Shown one piece after another: positions 25,829 to 35,690 of a stretch of DNA of 64,000 nt. Numbering within the stretch: position 1 is the stretch's first letter; every line of letters begins with the position of its first letter. Under the pieces are notes generated by a model. It was not told where the DNA came from. It made no database searches and worked only from the letters and a program-made list of their open reading frames with translations. Made by a program: the position numbers and the translations under genes. Source of the stretch: CAIKMD01 sp963702925 (GTDB taxonomy: Bacteria > Pseudomonadota > Alphaproteobacteria > ATCC43930 > CGMCC-115725); assembly GCA_963702925.1 (NCBI GenBank), contig OY969771.1:1240001-1304000 (forward strand), given 5' to 3'.

Positions 25829-26742
25829 ATAGTCACGCGCTTTCTGATGGTGCGAAAATGGGCGGGCCGGTCGCGCGCAACAACGAGCGTCGACCATCCG
25901 TCGATAACGATTCGCTGGCGCAGCCGCAAGCCCATAAGCCGGTGCGCCGCGAGAACGTCACGTTCCTGCCACACAAGCAAACCGGAAAGAATCGCAACGC
26001 CCCCCGGTGCGAGCACACGCGCGAGATCGCACGCCATGTGTTTGAGCGGACGTGCAAGAATATTCGCGAGCACGAGATCGTAAGGCGCCGCATGCGCCAG
26101 CAGGCGCTCGCGGTAACCGGCGCTGTGGCGAACCGTGACGAGTCCAGCGACGCCGTTGCGTCGCGCATTGTGACGCGCCACGCGGACAGCCTCGGGATCG
26201 ATGTCGCGCGCCTGTACGCGCCGGTGCCAGGTCTTCGCCGCGGCAAAGGCGAGCACGCCGGTTCCCGTTCCCATATCGAGAATCCGGTGGGGTTTGCCAC
26301 CTGCGCCGGCGACGGCGCCGAGCGCGAGGAGGCAGCCGCGTGTGGTCGCGTGCTCGCCAGTTCCGAATGCGGTTGCGGCGTCGATCAGCAAGCCGATCCG
26401 CCCCGGCGGCACCTGCCCCTGATGGTGAGAGCCGTGGATGAAGTAACGGCCAACGGCGATGGGCGGGAAACCCGCTTGGTTGAGGCCGAGCCAATCGGTC
26501 GGTGGCAGGCGGTCCCAGCGCGGCTCGGGCGGCGCGCCGGCCAGGCCGAGCCAAGCCAGCGCCAGGCGCGCGACGATGGCGCCGCGATCGGGCGCTTCGG
26601 CGCTCAAGCCTTCGACCCGCCATGCGCCGCCGGCTTTCTCCTCGAACGCGCTGACCGCGCCGAGCTCGCCGAACGCGTCGGTCGCGGCCGCCGCACCCGC
26701 CGCGTCGAGCACCGTCACAACGACGCGCCACAACCCCGTCAT
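25825..26742 (-). CDS. prmA: Ribosomal protein L11 methyltransferase PrmA
   Basis: SAM-dependent enzyme that methylates ribosomal protein L11 on lysines and the N-terminus. It has about 305 residues. Motifs are AFGTGEHATTRGCL, SAM motif I LDMGTGTGVLAFAAA, and LANILARPL near the catalytic site. Two starts are possible: ATG at 26742 (MTGLWRVVVTV), used here because it clears the uvrD gene, or TTG at 26781, which overlaps the uvrD end by 17 bases. It lies in an uvrD-prmA-uppP minus-strand run. Confidence 0.9.
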   Translation of the reverse strand: MTGLWRVVVTVLDAAGAAAATDAFGELGAVSAFEEKAGGAWRVEGLSAEAPDRGAIVARLALAWLGLAGAPPEPRWDRLPPTDWLGLNQAGFPPIAVGRYFIHGSHHQGQVPPGRIGLLIDAATAFGTGEHATTRGCLLALGAVAGAGGKPHRILDMGTGTGVLAFAAAKTWHRRVQARDIDPEAVRVARHNARRNGVAGLVTVRHSAGYRERLLAHAAPYDLVLANILARPLKHMACDLARVLAPGGVAILSGLLVWQERDVLAAHRLMGLRLRQRIVIDGWSTLVVARDRPAHFRTIRKRVTI

Positions 26743-26764
26743 CGGACCGCGCGGCCGGCTTCTG

Positions 26765-28984
26765 TCAGCCTTTTTCGACAAAGCTGTCCATCACCATCTT
26801 ATCGCCGGCCTTGTCGAAAGAAATCCCGAGCTTGCCGCCTTCGACAGAGCGCACCGTGCCGTGGCCGAATTTCTGATGGAAAACGCGATCCCCAGCCGCA
26901 AAACCGCCCGAGGAGCTGCGCCGTGCCGCCACCAGCGGCGGCGTCTCGCGGCGCGCGCTGCGAAAGGATGAGCCGGTCCAGCTCTCCTCGAAGCCGGCGG
27001 CACGCGACGAAAGGCCGGGCTCGGCAACCGGTTGAACATGATCCTCGGGCAGCTCGGCGATGAAGCGCGACGGCAAGGCCGTCTGCCATTGGCCGTGGAT
27101 GCGGCGATTCGCGGCGTAAGAGACGAAAGCGCGCTGCCGGGCCCGGGTGAGCCCGACATAAGCCAGGCGCCGCTCTTCTTCCAATCCCTTGAGCCCGCCC
27201 TCGTCCATCGCGCGCTGATGCGGGAACAGGCCCTCTTCCCAGCCAGGCAGAAACACGTCGTTGAACTCGAGGCCCTTGGCGCCATGCAGGGTCATCAAGC
27301 TGACCATGTCGCTGCCGGTTTCGGCGGTGTTCTCCATGACGAGGCTCACATGGTCGAGGAAGCCGGCGAGGCTGTCGAACTCGGCCATGGCCGCGACGAG
27401 CTCTTTCAGATTTTCGAGGCGTCCCGGCGCGTCGGGCGATTTATCGGCCTGCCACATCGCGGTGTAGCCCGATTCATCGAGCAGCTGGCCCGCGAGCTCG
27501 GGATGGGACGTTGTCTCGGCGAGTCCGCGCCAACGCGCGAGATCGGCGAGAAACCCGCTCAAGGCGCGCCGCGCGGCCGGCTTTAGCTCGTCGGTGCCGA
27601 CCAGCATCTGCGCCGCGTCGCCGAGCGAAAGCTGGCGCGAGCGGGCCAGGGTGTGCAGCGTCTGCAAGGTCGCCGTGCCGATGCCGCGGCGCGGCAGGTT
27701 GACGATTCGCTCGAAGGCGAGATCGTCGGCCGGCTGATGGACGAGCCGCAGATAGGCAAGCGCATCGCGGATTTCCTGCCGCTCGTAAAAACGCAAACCG
27801 CCGATCACCCGGTAGGGAACGCCAAGCGTGAGAAAGCGTTCTTCGAATTCGCGCGTCTGGAAGCCCGCGCGCACGAGGATCGCGATCTGGGAAAGCTTCT
27901 CGCCGCTCCGCTGCAAGGCTTCCACCTCGTCGCCGATCCAGCGCGCTTCCTCCTCGCCGTCCCACACGCCACGTACCACGACCCGTTCGCCTTCGCTGGC
28001 CTCTGTCCACAGCGTCTTGCCGAGGCGGCCGGCATTTTGAGCGATGAGCGCCGAGGCGGTCGCGAGAATATGCGGCGTCGAGCGATAATTCTGCTCAAGC
28101 CGGACGATCGCGGCGCCGGGAAAATCCTTTTCGAAGCGGAGGATGTTGCCGATTTCGGCACCGCGCCAGCTGTAGATCGACTGGTCGTCGTCGCCGACGC
28201 AGCACAAATTGCGGTGTTTTTGCGCCAAGAGCCGCAGCCAGAGATATTGCGCGACATTGGTGTCCTGGTACTCGTCGACCAGCAAATAGTGATACCGCTG
28301 CTGGTAATCCGCGAGGATTTCCGGCCTGGTCGCGAAGATCGTGAGATCGTGCAACAAAAGATCGCCGAAATCCGCGGCGTTGAGCGCGCGCAGACGATCC
28401 TGATAGACGCGATAGATCTCGATCATCCGACCATTGGCGATCTCGCCGCGATCGGCTTGCGGGACCTTGTCGGGCGTGAGGCCGCGATCCTTCCACCGCT
28501 CGATCGCGCCGAGAATCGCCCGAGCGGGCCAGCGGCGGTCGTCGATATTTTCGGCGGCGGCAACCTGCTTCACCAAGCGAAGCTGATCATCGGCGTCGAG
28601 GATGGTGAAATTGGGCTTGAGGCCGACCGCTTCCGCGTGGCGGCGCAGGATGCGCGCGGCGATCGCATGGAACGTGCCGAGCCACAGTCCGGCGGCGCTT
28701 TCGCCGATCATGCGCTCCAGGCGCTCGCGCATTTCCAGCGCGGCCTTGTTGGTGAAGGTGACGGCGACGATCTGGCCCGGCCGGGCGCGACGAGTCGCCA
28801 GAATATGGGCAAGCCGGGTCGTGAGCACCCGGGTCTTGCCGGTGCCCGCCCCCGCCAACACCAAAACGGGGCCGTCGACCGTTTCGACCGCGCGGCGCTG
28901 CGCGTCATTGAGCCCGCTGAGATAAAAGCTCTGCGCGGCGGCGGGAGGCGCCGCGGCGAGAGGACCGGCAAGGGGTTCCGACAT
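26765..28984 (-). CDS. uvrD: ATP-dependent DNA helicase UvrD/PcrA
   Basis: Superfamily 1A 3'-5' helicase for excision and mismatch repair. It has 739 residues from the ATG at 28984 (MSEPLAGPLA); open frame continues another 222 codons upstream but runs across the divergent transporter gene. Motifs: Q motif LNDAQRRAV, Walker A GAGTGKT, Walker B VDEYQDTN, motif III DDQSIYSWRGAE, then VSLMTLHGAKGLEF and EERRLAYVGLTRA. The C-terminal tail, QKFGHGTVRSVEGGK, is the Tudor-like UvrD segment that contacts RNA polymerase. Confidence 0.95.
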   Translation of the reverse strand: MSEPLAGPLAAAPPAAAQSFYLSGLNDAQRRAVETVDGPVLVLAGAGTGKTRVLTTRLAHILATRRARPGQIVAVTFTNKAALEMRERLERMIGESAAGLWLGTFHAIAARILRRHAEAVGLKPNFTILDADDQLRLVKQVAAAENIDDRRWPARAILGAIERWKDRGLTPDKVPQADRGEIANGRMIEIYRVYQDRLRALNAADFGDLLLHDLTIFATRPEILADYQQRYHYLLVDEYQDTNVAQYLWLRLLAQKHRNLCCVGDDDQSIYSWRGAEIGNILRFEKDFPGAAIVRLEQNYRSTPHILATASALIAQNAGRLGKTLWTEASEGERVVVRGVWDGEEEARWIGDEVEALQRSGEKLSQIAILVRAGFQTREFEERFLTLGVPYRVIGGLRFYERQEIRDALAYLRLVHQPADDLAFERIVNLPRRGIGTATLQTLHTLARSRQLSLGDAAQMLVGTDELKPAARRALSGFLADLARWRGLAETTSHPELAGQLLDESGYTAMWQADKSPDAPGRLENLKELVAAMAEFDSLAGFLDHVSLVMENTAETGSDMVSLMTLHGAKGLEFNDVFLPGWEEGLFPHQRAMDEGGLKGLEEERRLAYVGLTRARQRAFVSYAANRRIHGQWQTALPSRFIAELPEDHVQPVAEPGLSSRAAGFEESWTGSSFRSARRETPPLVAARRSSSGGFAAGDRVFHQKFGHGTVRSVEGGKLGISFDKAGDKMVMDSFVEKG

Positions 28985-29134
28985 CACATCGCTATATAGC
29001 ATGAGCCCGGCCAAAGCCCAGAAGCGTTGCATCTTGCAAATTCGATGCCTGGCACCTTGCATGCTTGCGGCGAAATCATGCGAGTGTTCGGCGCCGAAAC
29101 CCCCTATTATGGCGGCGCATTTCAAGCATCCCCC

Positions 29135-30403
29135 ATGCACGCCGCGATCATCATCCTGGTTTTTCTCTGTACCTATGTCGGTATGGCGGCGGGGCGCCTG
29201 CCGCACCTTCAGATCGACCGTGCCGGCATCGCGCTTTTGGGCGTCATCGTGCTGCTCGCCAGCCAAACGGTGACGCTCGACGAACTCGGCGCCAACATCG
29301 ACGTCTCGACCCTGGTCCTGCTCTTCGCGCTGATGATCATCTCGGCGCAATTCGTCTCCGCCGGATTTTTCGAGGTTTCCGCGGATTGGATCATGCGCAA
29401 GGCCGAAAGCCCGACCATGCTGCTGGCGCTCACGGTGGCCGTCTGCGGCGCGCTTTCCGCCTTGCTCGCCAACGAAGTGGTCGTGCTGAGCATGGCGCCT
29501 TTGATCATCGTCGGCGTGCAAGCCCGCGCGCTCGATCCGCGGCCTTTCGTCATCGCCCTCGCGGGCGCGGCCAATGCGGGATCGGCGGCGACCTTGATCG
29601 GCAGCCCGCCCAACATCCTCATCGGCCAGATCGGCGAACTCAGCTTTCACCTTTACCTACTGGCCGGTATTGTGCCGGCGCTTTTGGGCCTTGCATCGGT
29701 ATTCGCGGTCACCTGGTTCCTGTGGCACGACCGCATGGATGCGCCCGCCCCGGCCGGCGGAATTGCCGACGTGCCGCGTCACCCGCATGACCGGCATCAG
29801 ACGGTCAAAGGCCTCGCCGGCATCGCGGTCTTGTTGCTGCTGTTCTCGACGCCGATGCCGCGCGAAGTGGGCGGCCTGCTCATCGCCGCGGCGCTCTTGA
29901 CCAACCGGCGCTTCACCAACCGCATCATGATCGCTGCCGTAGACTGGTCCTTGCTGCTGCTCTTTGTTTGTCTCTTTGCCGTCAGCGGCGCCCTGGCGGA
30001 TACCGGCGTGCCATGGATCATCGTCTCGTGGCTCCAAAGCCACGGCATAATGCCGGACAATTTGCTGGTGCTGACGCCGCTGACGCTGCTCTTGAGCAAC
30101 ACCATCGGCAACACGCCCTGGATCATTCTGTTGCTGCAGGCATGGCCCAATCCGCCGCAAGGTCCGCTTTACGCGCTCGCCGTGTTGTCCTCGCTCGCCG
30201 CCAATCTCACGCTCATCGGATCGCTGGCCAGCGCGATCGTTGCCGAACGCGCAGAGGCGCTAGGCGTCAGGCTGAGCTTTTCGGAATACGCCAGGGCCGG
30301 CGTTCCCTTCACGCTGATCTCGATGGTTTTCGCGGTGTGTTGGCTGGCCTGGACCGGATGGGTCCCCTGGCTGGCCGGCGGCAATGCAGGCGCGGGAAAC
30401 TAA
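29135..30403 (+). CDS. ArsB/SLC13-type (YbiR-like) membrane transporter
   Basis: A 422-residue polytopic protein of the ion transporter superfamily. Two inverted halves each carry a reentrant-loop signature: AANAGSAATLIGSPPNIL in the first, LSNTIGNTPWIILLL in the second. This pattern fits ArsB, YbiR and SLC13 carriers; the substrate is not predictable, and no ars genes lie beside it. The start at ATG 29135 places the first membrane segment (AAIIILVFLCTYVG) at the N-terminus. In-frame starts at 29078 and 29027 exist but add a non-hydrophobic stretch inside the divergent uvrD promoter region. Confidence 0.85.
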   Translation: MHAAIIILVFLCTYVGMAAGRLPHLQIDRAGIALLGVIVLLASQTVTLDELGANIDVSTLVLLFALMIISAQFVSAGFFEVSADWIMRKAESPTMLLALTVAVCGALSALLANEVVVLSMAPLIIVGVQARALDPRPFVIALAGAANAGSAATLIGSPPNILIGQIGELSFHLYLLAGIVPALLGLASVFAVTWFLWHDRMDAPAPAGGIADVPRHPHDRHQTVKGLAGIAVLLLLFSTPMPREVGGLLIAAALLTNRRFTNRIMIAAVDWSLLLLFVCLFAVSGALADTGVPWIIVSWLQSHGIMPDNLLVLTPLTLLLSNTIGNTPWIILLLQAWPNPPQGPLYALAVLSSLAANLTLIGSLASAIVAERAEALGVRLSFSEYARAGVPFTLISMVFAVCWLAWTGWVPWLAGGNAGAGN

Positions 30404-30409
30404 GCGCGC

Positions 30410-31465
30410 CTACGACGCCTTGGCGATTTCGTCGGCGACTTCGCGCTCGGTCGAGACGCGATTCCGTCCGCTGCGCTTGGCGTGATAGAGCGCGGCATCC
30501 GCGCGCCGGATTAGCTGCGCAACCGGCTCGTCCGGCCGATATTCGGCGGCGCCGAAGGACAGCGTAAGATCGCCGTAATTGTCTTGGGTCGTCTTGTCGA
30601 CGATCTTGCGGCGAACGATCGCGCTGCGGACCTGGTCGGCGACGATGACCGCCTGTTTCAGATTGGTACGCGGCAGAATGATCGAGAATTCCTCGCCGCC
30701 GATGCGCGCCGGCGTATCGCGGCCTTTGACCAACTCCGACAGCGAGCGCGCCACGAGCTTCAACACCTGATCGCCGATCTGGTGGCCGTAGGTGTCGTTG
30801 AAATGCTTGAAATGGTCGATGTCGCACAGCAGGAGGCTCATCGGCTCCTTGTTGCGGATCGCTTCGCGCACGGCCTCTTTGAGCCTGCCATCGAAGAATT
30901 TGCGATTGGGAATGCCGGTGAGCGGATCGGTCAACGCCTCGCGCTGGACCGCTTCGAGATTCTCGCGCAGGACGCTGACTTCGCCGGCAATCTTGCCGAG
31001 CCGGCTTTCGAGCGCGGTGTTGCGCTGCGCCATGCCCTGGGTTTCGGAGATCAGATCGGCAATGAGGCTGTGCATCTTATGCGCCGGCTGGGGATCGCCG
31101 ATCGCCGAGGTGAAATTATCGAGGGTATGGCCGAAATTTCCGATGTCGCCGGCTTGATCGTCGAGATAGCGGCGGACCTGATCGATGACGAGTTGCAGGC
31201 GTCCGCCGGTCTCGATGACGTCGACCGGGATCTTGCTGTCGCCGAGATAGCGTTTGGCGAACTCGGCGCTGAGCTCCTCGGTGAAAGGCAAACGCTGAGC
31301 GATGAGCGCGTCGATGCTGCGGTTGAGGCCGGGCACGCTCTGCGCGATATAAGCGTACCAGAGCGCATAATTCTGCGGCGTGGGCGGCACATCATGCTGC
31401 GCCATCGCTTTCATCGCTGCTTCCGCCAGCAGCTTGGGCTGGCCGTCGACCACTGCGCCTTTCAT
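30410..31465 (-). CDS. Diguanylate cyclase (GGDEF) with degenerate I-site
   Basis: Makes the second messenger cyclic di-GMP. It has 351 residues. The N-terminal half (about residues 1-160) is a helical domain opening with a PTPQNYALWYAYIA motif found in many alphaproteobacterial cyclases; a short coiled coil leads to the GGDEF domain (from LTDPLTGIPNRKFF). The active-site motif is GGEEF, intact, with CDIDHFKHFND upstream for magnesium. The product-inhibition site, normally RxxD five residues before it, reads KGRD here, so feedback inhibition may be lost. There is no membrane segment. The start is ATG at 31465; a start ten codons earlier is possible. Confidence 0.9.
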   Translation of the reverse strand: MKGAVVDGQPKLLAEAAMKAMAQHDVPPTPQNYALWYAYIAQSVPGLNRSIDALIAQRLPFTEELSAEFAKRYLGDSKIPVDVIETGGRLQLVIDQVRRYLDDQAGDIGNFGHTLDNFTSAIGDPQPAHKMHSLIADLISETQGMAQRNTALESRLGKIAGEVSVLRENLEAVQREALTDPLTGIPNRKFFDGRLKEAVREAIRNKEPMSLLLCDIDHFKHFNDTYGHQIGDQVLKLVARSLSELVKGRDTPARIGGEEFSIILPRTNLKQAVIVADQVRSAIVRRKIVDKTTQDNYGDLTLSFGAAEYRPDEPVAQLIRRADAALYHAKRSGRNRVSTEREVADEIAKAS

Positions 31466-31689
31466 CAACCGCGTCCCGCCCCTCTTTCGACCCAAAATCC
31501 CGGCGGATGCCGAAGCAAACCGGGAGTCCAGGAGAATGGTTTTAACCCCGATTGTTTAAGCGTTTGGTAAAGACGTCCGGAAAAGCTGGCGATTTTTCGC
31601 GAATTGCGCCCATTTTCCCAAGGATTCCGCGGCGCGTCCGCGGGCCGGCCGACCGCTATGATGGGGCTCCCCTTGGCGGAGACCGCGTC

Positions 31690-32166
31690 ATGCCCTCCCT
31701 ACCCTACGCGCCTTATCGTTCCCAGGTGGTGCCCGAGTGGATCGACTATAACGGCCATATGAACGTGGCCTATTACGTGCTGGCCTTCGACCGGGCCACG
31801 GACCATTTGTTCGATCACCTCGGCCTCGGCGAGACCTATCGCCAGGCGACCCACCACTCGATCTTCGCGCTCGAAGCGCATGTCACCTACCAGCGCGAGC
31901 TGCGCGCCGGCGACGCGTTCCTGGTCGAAACAAGGCTGATCGACGCTGACCGGAAACGGCTGCACCTGTTTCATTCCATGCTGAAGGAGGAGACAAGCGA
32001 GGTGGCGGCGACGATCGAGCTGATGGGATTGCATGTCGACCTCGCCGGCCCGCGCTCGGCACCGATCCCCGACGATGCCTTTGCCCGGATCGAGACGCTG
32101 CTGGCGGCGCATCGCCACCTTCCGCCGCCGCGCGAGCTCGGCCACAAGATAGCCCTCGCGCGATGA
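31690..32166 (+). CDS. Hotdog-fold acyl-CoA thioesterase
   Basis: A 158-residue single-domain protein of the 4-hydroxybenzoyl-CoA thioesterase type. The active-site region is VPEWIDYNGHMNVAYYV, with the conserved Asp and the HMN motif, and FALEAHVTYQRELRAGD forms the central strand. Some relatives act on betainyl- or short acyl-CoA; the substrate is not assigned. The start is ATG at 31690 with GGAGA nine bases upstream; the open frame extends to 31552 but with unlikely composition. It converges on metH, 13 bases away. Confidence 0.82.
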   Translation: MPSLPYAPYRSQVVPEWIDYNGHMNVAYYVLAFDRATDHLFDHLGLGETYRQATHHSIFALEAHVTYQRELRAGDAFLVETRLIDADRKRLHLFHSMLKEETSEVAATIELMGLHVDLAGPRSAPIPDDAFARIETLLAAHRHLPPPRELGHKIALAR

Positions 32167-32179
32167 AGCGGGTCGCGCG

Positions 32180-35100
32180 CTAGACCGAGAAATACTTGGC
32201 TTGGGGATGGATGATGACGATCGCCGAGGTGGATTGTTCGGGCTCGAGCTGATCTTCCTCGGATAACGCCACGCCGATCTCTTCGGCGCGCAGCAGGGCC
32301 AGAAGCTGACGCTGATCGGCGAGGTTGGGACAGGCGGGATAGCCGAAGGAATAGCGGCTGCCGCGATATCCCTGCTGCAAGAGCGCATGCATGTCGCGCG
32401 GCTCTTCCGCCGCGAAACCCAGCTCGCCGCGGATGCGCTTGTGAACATACTCGGCCAGCGCTTCGGCCATCTCGACCGACAGGCCGTGCAAATAGAGATA
32501 GTCCTGATAGCGATTCTCGGCGAACCATTGCCGCGCCACGTCCGAGGCGCGCCCGCCCATGGTGACGAGCTGCAAGCCGATCACGTCGCGTTGCGGATCG
32601 CCGACATCGCGCAGGAAATCGGCGATGCACAACCCGCCGTCGCGGTTCTGCCGCGGCAGGGTGAAACGCGCGACCTCGGTGCTGCCGTCTTCGTCAAACA
32701 GAATCGCGTCATTGCCTTCGGCGGCGCATTTCCAATAGCCATAAGCCGCTTGCGGGCGAAGGATGTCTTGCTCCTCGGTCAGATCGAGCATCCGTTTCAA
32801 GATCGGGCGCAGCTCGTGATGCGCCCACTCCATGAATTCATCGAGCGTGCGGCCGTCCTTCCGGAATCCCCATTGGAACTGGTAAAGCATGCGCTCGTTG
32901 AGATAAGGCACGAGCGCTTTGGCCGGCACCTGCGTGATGATGCGCGGACCACAGAAGGGTGCCTCGGGGACCGCCACGCCGCGATGAAGCTCGGCGCGCC
33001 GTAGGCGGATTTCTTCGACATCGACCGGACGCAAGGGCTTCGCATCGGCGGCGCGGCCGAGCTTGCGCTTCTCGTTGACGGGACGGCCTTCATTGGCCGC
33101 CTGAAGCGCGGCGAGATGCGTGTCGAAGCTGCCCGCGACGACCTTTTCCATCAAGGTCAACCCATCGAACGCGTCGCCCGCATAGGCGACCCGGCCGCAG
33201 GCATAGGTCTTGCGGCAATCTTCTTCGACGTAGCGGCGCGTGAGCGCGGCGCCGCCCAGCATCACCGGCAGATGCAGCCCTTGACGGGTCATCTCTTCGA
33301 GATTCTCGCGCATCACCACGGTCGATTTGACCAGCAAGCCCGACATGCCGATGGCATCGGCTTTGTGCGCGGCGGCGGCCTCGAGAATGGCCGCCAGCGG
33401 CTGCTTGATTCCGAGATTGACCACCTTGTAGCCATTATTGGTGAGAATGATGTCGACGAGGTTCTTGCCGATATCGTGGACATCGCCTTTCACCGTTGCG
33501 AGCACGATGGTGCCGCGCTGATGCCCTTCCTTGCGCTCCATGAAGGGTTCGAGATAGGCGACCGCGGCCTTCATGGTCTCGGCCGATTGCAACACGAAAG
33601 GCAGCTGCATCTTGCCCGCACCGAACAGCTCGCCCACCACCTTCATGCCGTCGAGCAAGAAGGTGTTGATGATCTCCAAGGGCGGATATTGGGCGAGCGC
33701 CAGCTCAAGATCCTCGGTAAGCCCTTGCCGGTCGCCATCGACGATGCGTTGTGCCAGGCGCGGACCGAGCTCGGCCGGGCGCTCCTTCTTCTTCACCTCT
33801 TCCACGCTGCGATCGCGGAACAAGGCGATGAAGGCGTGGAGCGGATCGAAACCCTCGCGCCGGCGATCGAAGATCAAATCCTCCGCGGCCTTCCGCTCGG
33901 CCTCGGGGATCACGTGCAGCGGCAGAATCTTCGAGACATGAAGAATGGCCGAAGTGAGACCGCGCTTCAGTGCATGGTCGAGAAAAACCGAATTGAGCAC
34001 CGCTCGCGCCGCCGGGTTGAGACCGAATGAGATATTGGAAAGGCCGAGGAGAAGCTGACAATCGGGCATCTCGCGCGCGATCAATTCAATCCCGTCGAGC
34101 GTATCGACCCCAAGGCGGCGATCTTCGGCGTTGCCGGTGCAGATCGTGAAGGTCAGCGGGTCGATGATGAGATCGGACTCCTTGAGCCCGAAGCGCGCGC
34201 AAGCGAAGTCGCGCAAGCGCTGCGCGATGGCAAGCTTGCGCGGCGCTTCTTTCGCCATGCCCTGCTCGTCGATCGTCAAAGCGATCACGGCGGAACCGAA
34301 ACGCCGTGCAAGGGTAAGCCGCTTGGCGGCAGACTCTTCGCCATCCTCGAAATTGATCGAGTTGAGGACCGGCTTGCCGCCATAAAGCTTCAACGCGGCT
34401 TCAAGCACCGGCAATTCGGTGCTGTCGATGACCAGCGGCGCCGCGACCGCGCCGCGCATGCGACTGACCACCTCGTTCATCTCGGCGATCTCGTCGCGGC
34501 CGACGAAAGCGGTGCTCACGTCGATCGCGTGCGAGCCCTCCTTGATCTGCTCGCGCGCCATCTCGATACAGCCGTCCCAGTCGCCCTTTTCCTGATATTG
34601 CCGGAAGCGCTTGGAGCCGTTCGCGTTGCAACGCTCGCCGATCGACAGATACGCGTTTTCCTGCCGAAGTGGCGTCTGCGCGTAGAGCGAGGCAAGGGCG
34701 GGGACCCACGCGCTGCGGCGGCTTTTCGCGCGCGGGCGCGCGCCGTCATTCGCCAGGCGGCGCAACATCGCATCGAGCGCCGCGATATGCTCGATCCCGG
34801 TCCCGCAACATCCGCCGATGAGATTGACCCCGTCCTCGACGACAAAGCGCTCCTGCCATTGCGCCAATTCCCGTGGGGTCAACGGGTAGTGGGCGTGACC
34901 GTGATGCAATTCCGGCAGACCGGCATTGGGCTGGACCGAGATGCGGCCCGCCCAGTTCTCGGCGAGCCATTTGACGTGCTCGGCCATTTCTTGCGGACCG
35001 GTGGCGCAGTTGAGGCCGATCAGCGGCACGTCGAGCGCATCGACGACGGTCGCCGCCGCCGCGATGTCGGCGCCGACCAGCAAGGTGCCGGTGGTTTCGA

Positions 35101-35674
35101 CCGTGACTTGCACGAAAATCGCCTGATCGCCGCCAGCCGCAGCGCGCGCGCGTTTAGCGGCGTTCACGGCCGCTTTGATTTGCAGCGGGTCCTGGCAGGT
35201 TTCGATCAGGATCGCGTCGGCGCCCCCATCGATCAGACCGCGACATTGCACGGTCAAGGCGTCCTCGATCGTTTGGTAGCCGATATGACCCAAGGAAGGC
35301 AGGCGCGTGCCTGGCCCGACCGCGCCGATGACGAAACGCGGGCGGCCATCCTTGGCGAATTCAGCGATCGCCTCGCGCGCCAAGCCTGCCGCGCGGAGAT
35401 TCAGATCATAGGCTTTGTCGGCGATGCCGAACTCGGCCAAGGTCAAAGGCGAGCCGCCGAAGCTGTTGGTTTGAACCGCGTCGGAGCCGGCAGCGAGATA
35501 GCCGCGATGGATGTCGAGCACCAGATCGGGACGGCTCTCGTTCAGAATCTCGGGGCAATTCTCGTGACCGCGATAATCCTCCTCGATACGTAGCGGCAGC
35601 GCTTGGACGCGCGTGCCGGTGGCGCCATCGCACAGGAGAACATTGTCGGACAGGAAATCAAGAATATGGGCCAT
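32180..35674 (-). CDS. metH: Cobalamin-dependent methionine synthase MetH
   Basis: Transfers a methyl group from 5-methyltetrahydrofolate to homocysteine through cobalamin. It has 1164 residues. Domains in order: homocysteine-binding barrel with zinc cysteines (NCATGPQEM and GGCCGTGI), pterin-binding barrel, four-helix cap, cobalamin domain with the DVHDIG axial histidine motif (near base 33,470) and a C-terminal activation domain (SRYSFGYPACP). The start is ATG at 35674 (MAHILDFLSDNVLLCDGATG); the frame is open further upstream only inside metF. It follows metF by 16 bases as the last gene of the operon. Confidence 0.97.
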   Translation of the reverse strand: MAHILDFLSDNVLLCDGATGTRVQALPLRIEEDYRGHENCPEILNESRPDLVLDIHRGYLAAGSDAVQTNSFGGSPLTLAEFGIADKAYDLNLRAAGLAREAIAEFAKDGRPRFVIGAVGPGTRLPSLGHIGYQTIEDALTVQCRGLIDGGADAILIETCQDPLQIKAAVNAAKRARAAAGGDQAIFVQVTVETTGTLLVGADIAAAATVVDALDVPLIGLNCATGPQEMAEHVKWLAENWAGRISVQPNAGLPELHHGHAHYPLTPRELAQWQERFVVEDGVNLIGGCCGTGIEHIAALDAMLRRLANDGARPRAKSRRSAWVPALASLYAQTPLRQENAYLSIGERCNANGSKRFRQYQEKGDWDGCIEMAREQIKEGSHAIDVSTAFVGRDEIAEMNEVVSRMRGAVAAPLVIDSTELPVLEAALKLYGGKPVLNSINFEDGEESAAKRLTLARRFGSAVIALTIDEQGMAKEAPRKLAIAQRLRDFACARFGLKESDLIIDPLTFTICTGNAEDRRLGVDTLDGIELIAREMPDCQLLLGLSNISFGLNPAARAVLNSVFLDHALKRGLTSAILHVSKILPLHVIPEAERKAAEDLIFDRRREGFDPLHAFIALFRDRSVEEVKKKERPAELGPRLAQRIVDGDRQGLTEDLELALAQYPPLEIINTFLLDGMKVVGELFGAGKMQLPFVLQSAETMKAAVAYLEPFMERKEGHQRGTIVLATVKGDVHDIGKNLVDIILTNNGYKVVNLGIKQPLAAILEAAAAHKADAIGMSGLLVKSTVVMRENLEEMTRQGLHLPVMLGGAALTRRYVEEDCRKTYACGRVAYAGDAFDGLTLMEKVVAGSFDTHLAALQAANEGRPVNEKRKLGRAADAKPLRPVDVEEIRLRRAELHRGVAVPEAPFCGPRIITQVPAKALVPYLNERMLYQFQWGFRKDGRTLDEFMEWAHHELRPILKRMLDLTEEQDILRPQAAYGYWKCAAEGNDAILFDEDGSTEVARFTLPRQNRDGGLCIADFLRDVGDPQRDVIGLQLVTMGGRASDVARQWFAENRYQDYLYLHGLSVEMAEALAEYVHKRIRGELGFAAEEPRDMHALLQQGYRGSRYSFGYPACPNLADQRQLLALLRAEEIGVALSEEDQLEPEQSTSAIVIIHPQAKYFSV

Positions 35675-35690
35675 GGAAGTGGGGCTTGTG

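Noticed and set aside
28985..29650. A 222-residue N-terminal extension of uvrD
   Set aside because: It runs across the divergent transporter gene, is acidic and repetitive, and the ATG at 28984 gives the normal UvrD N-terminus and length.
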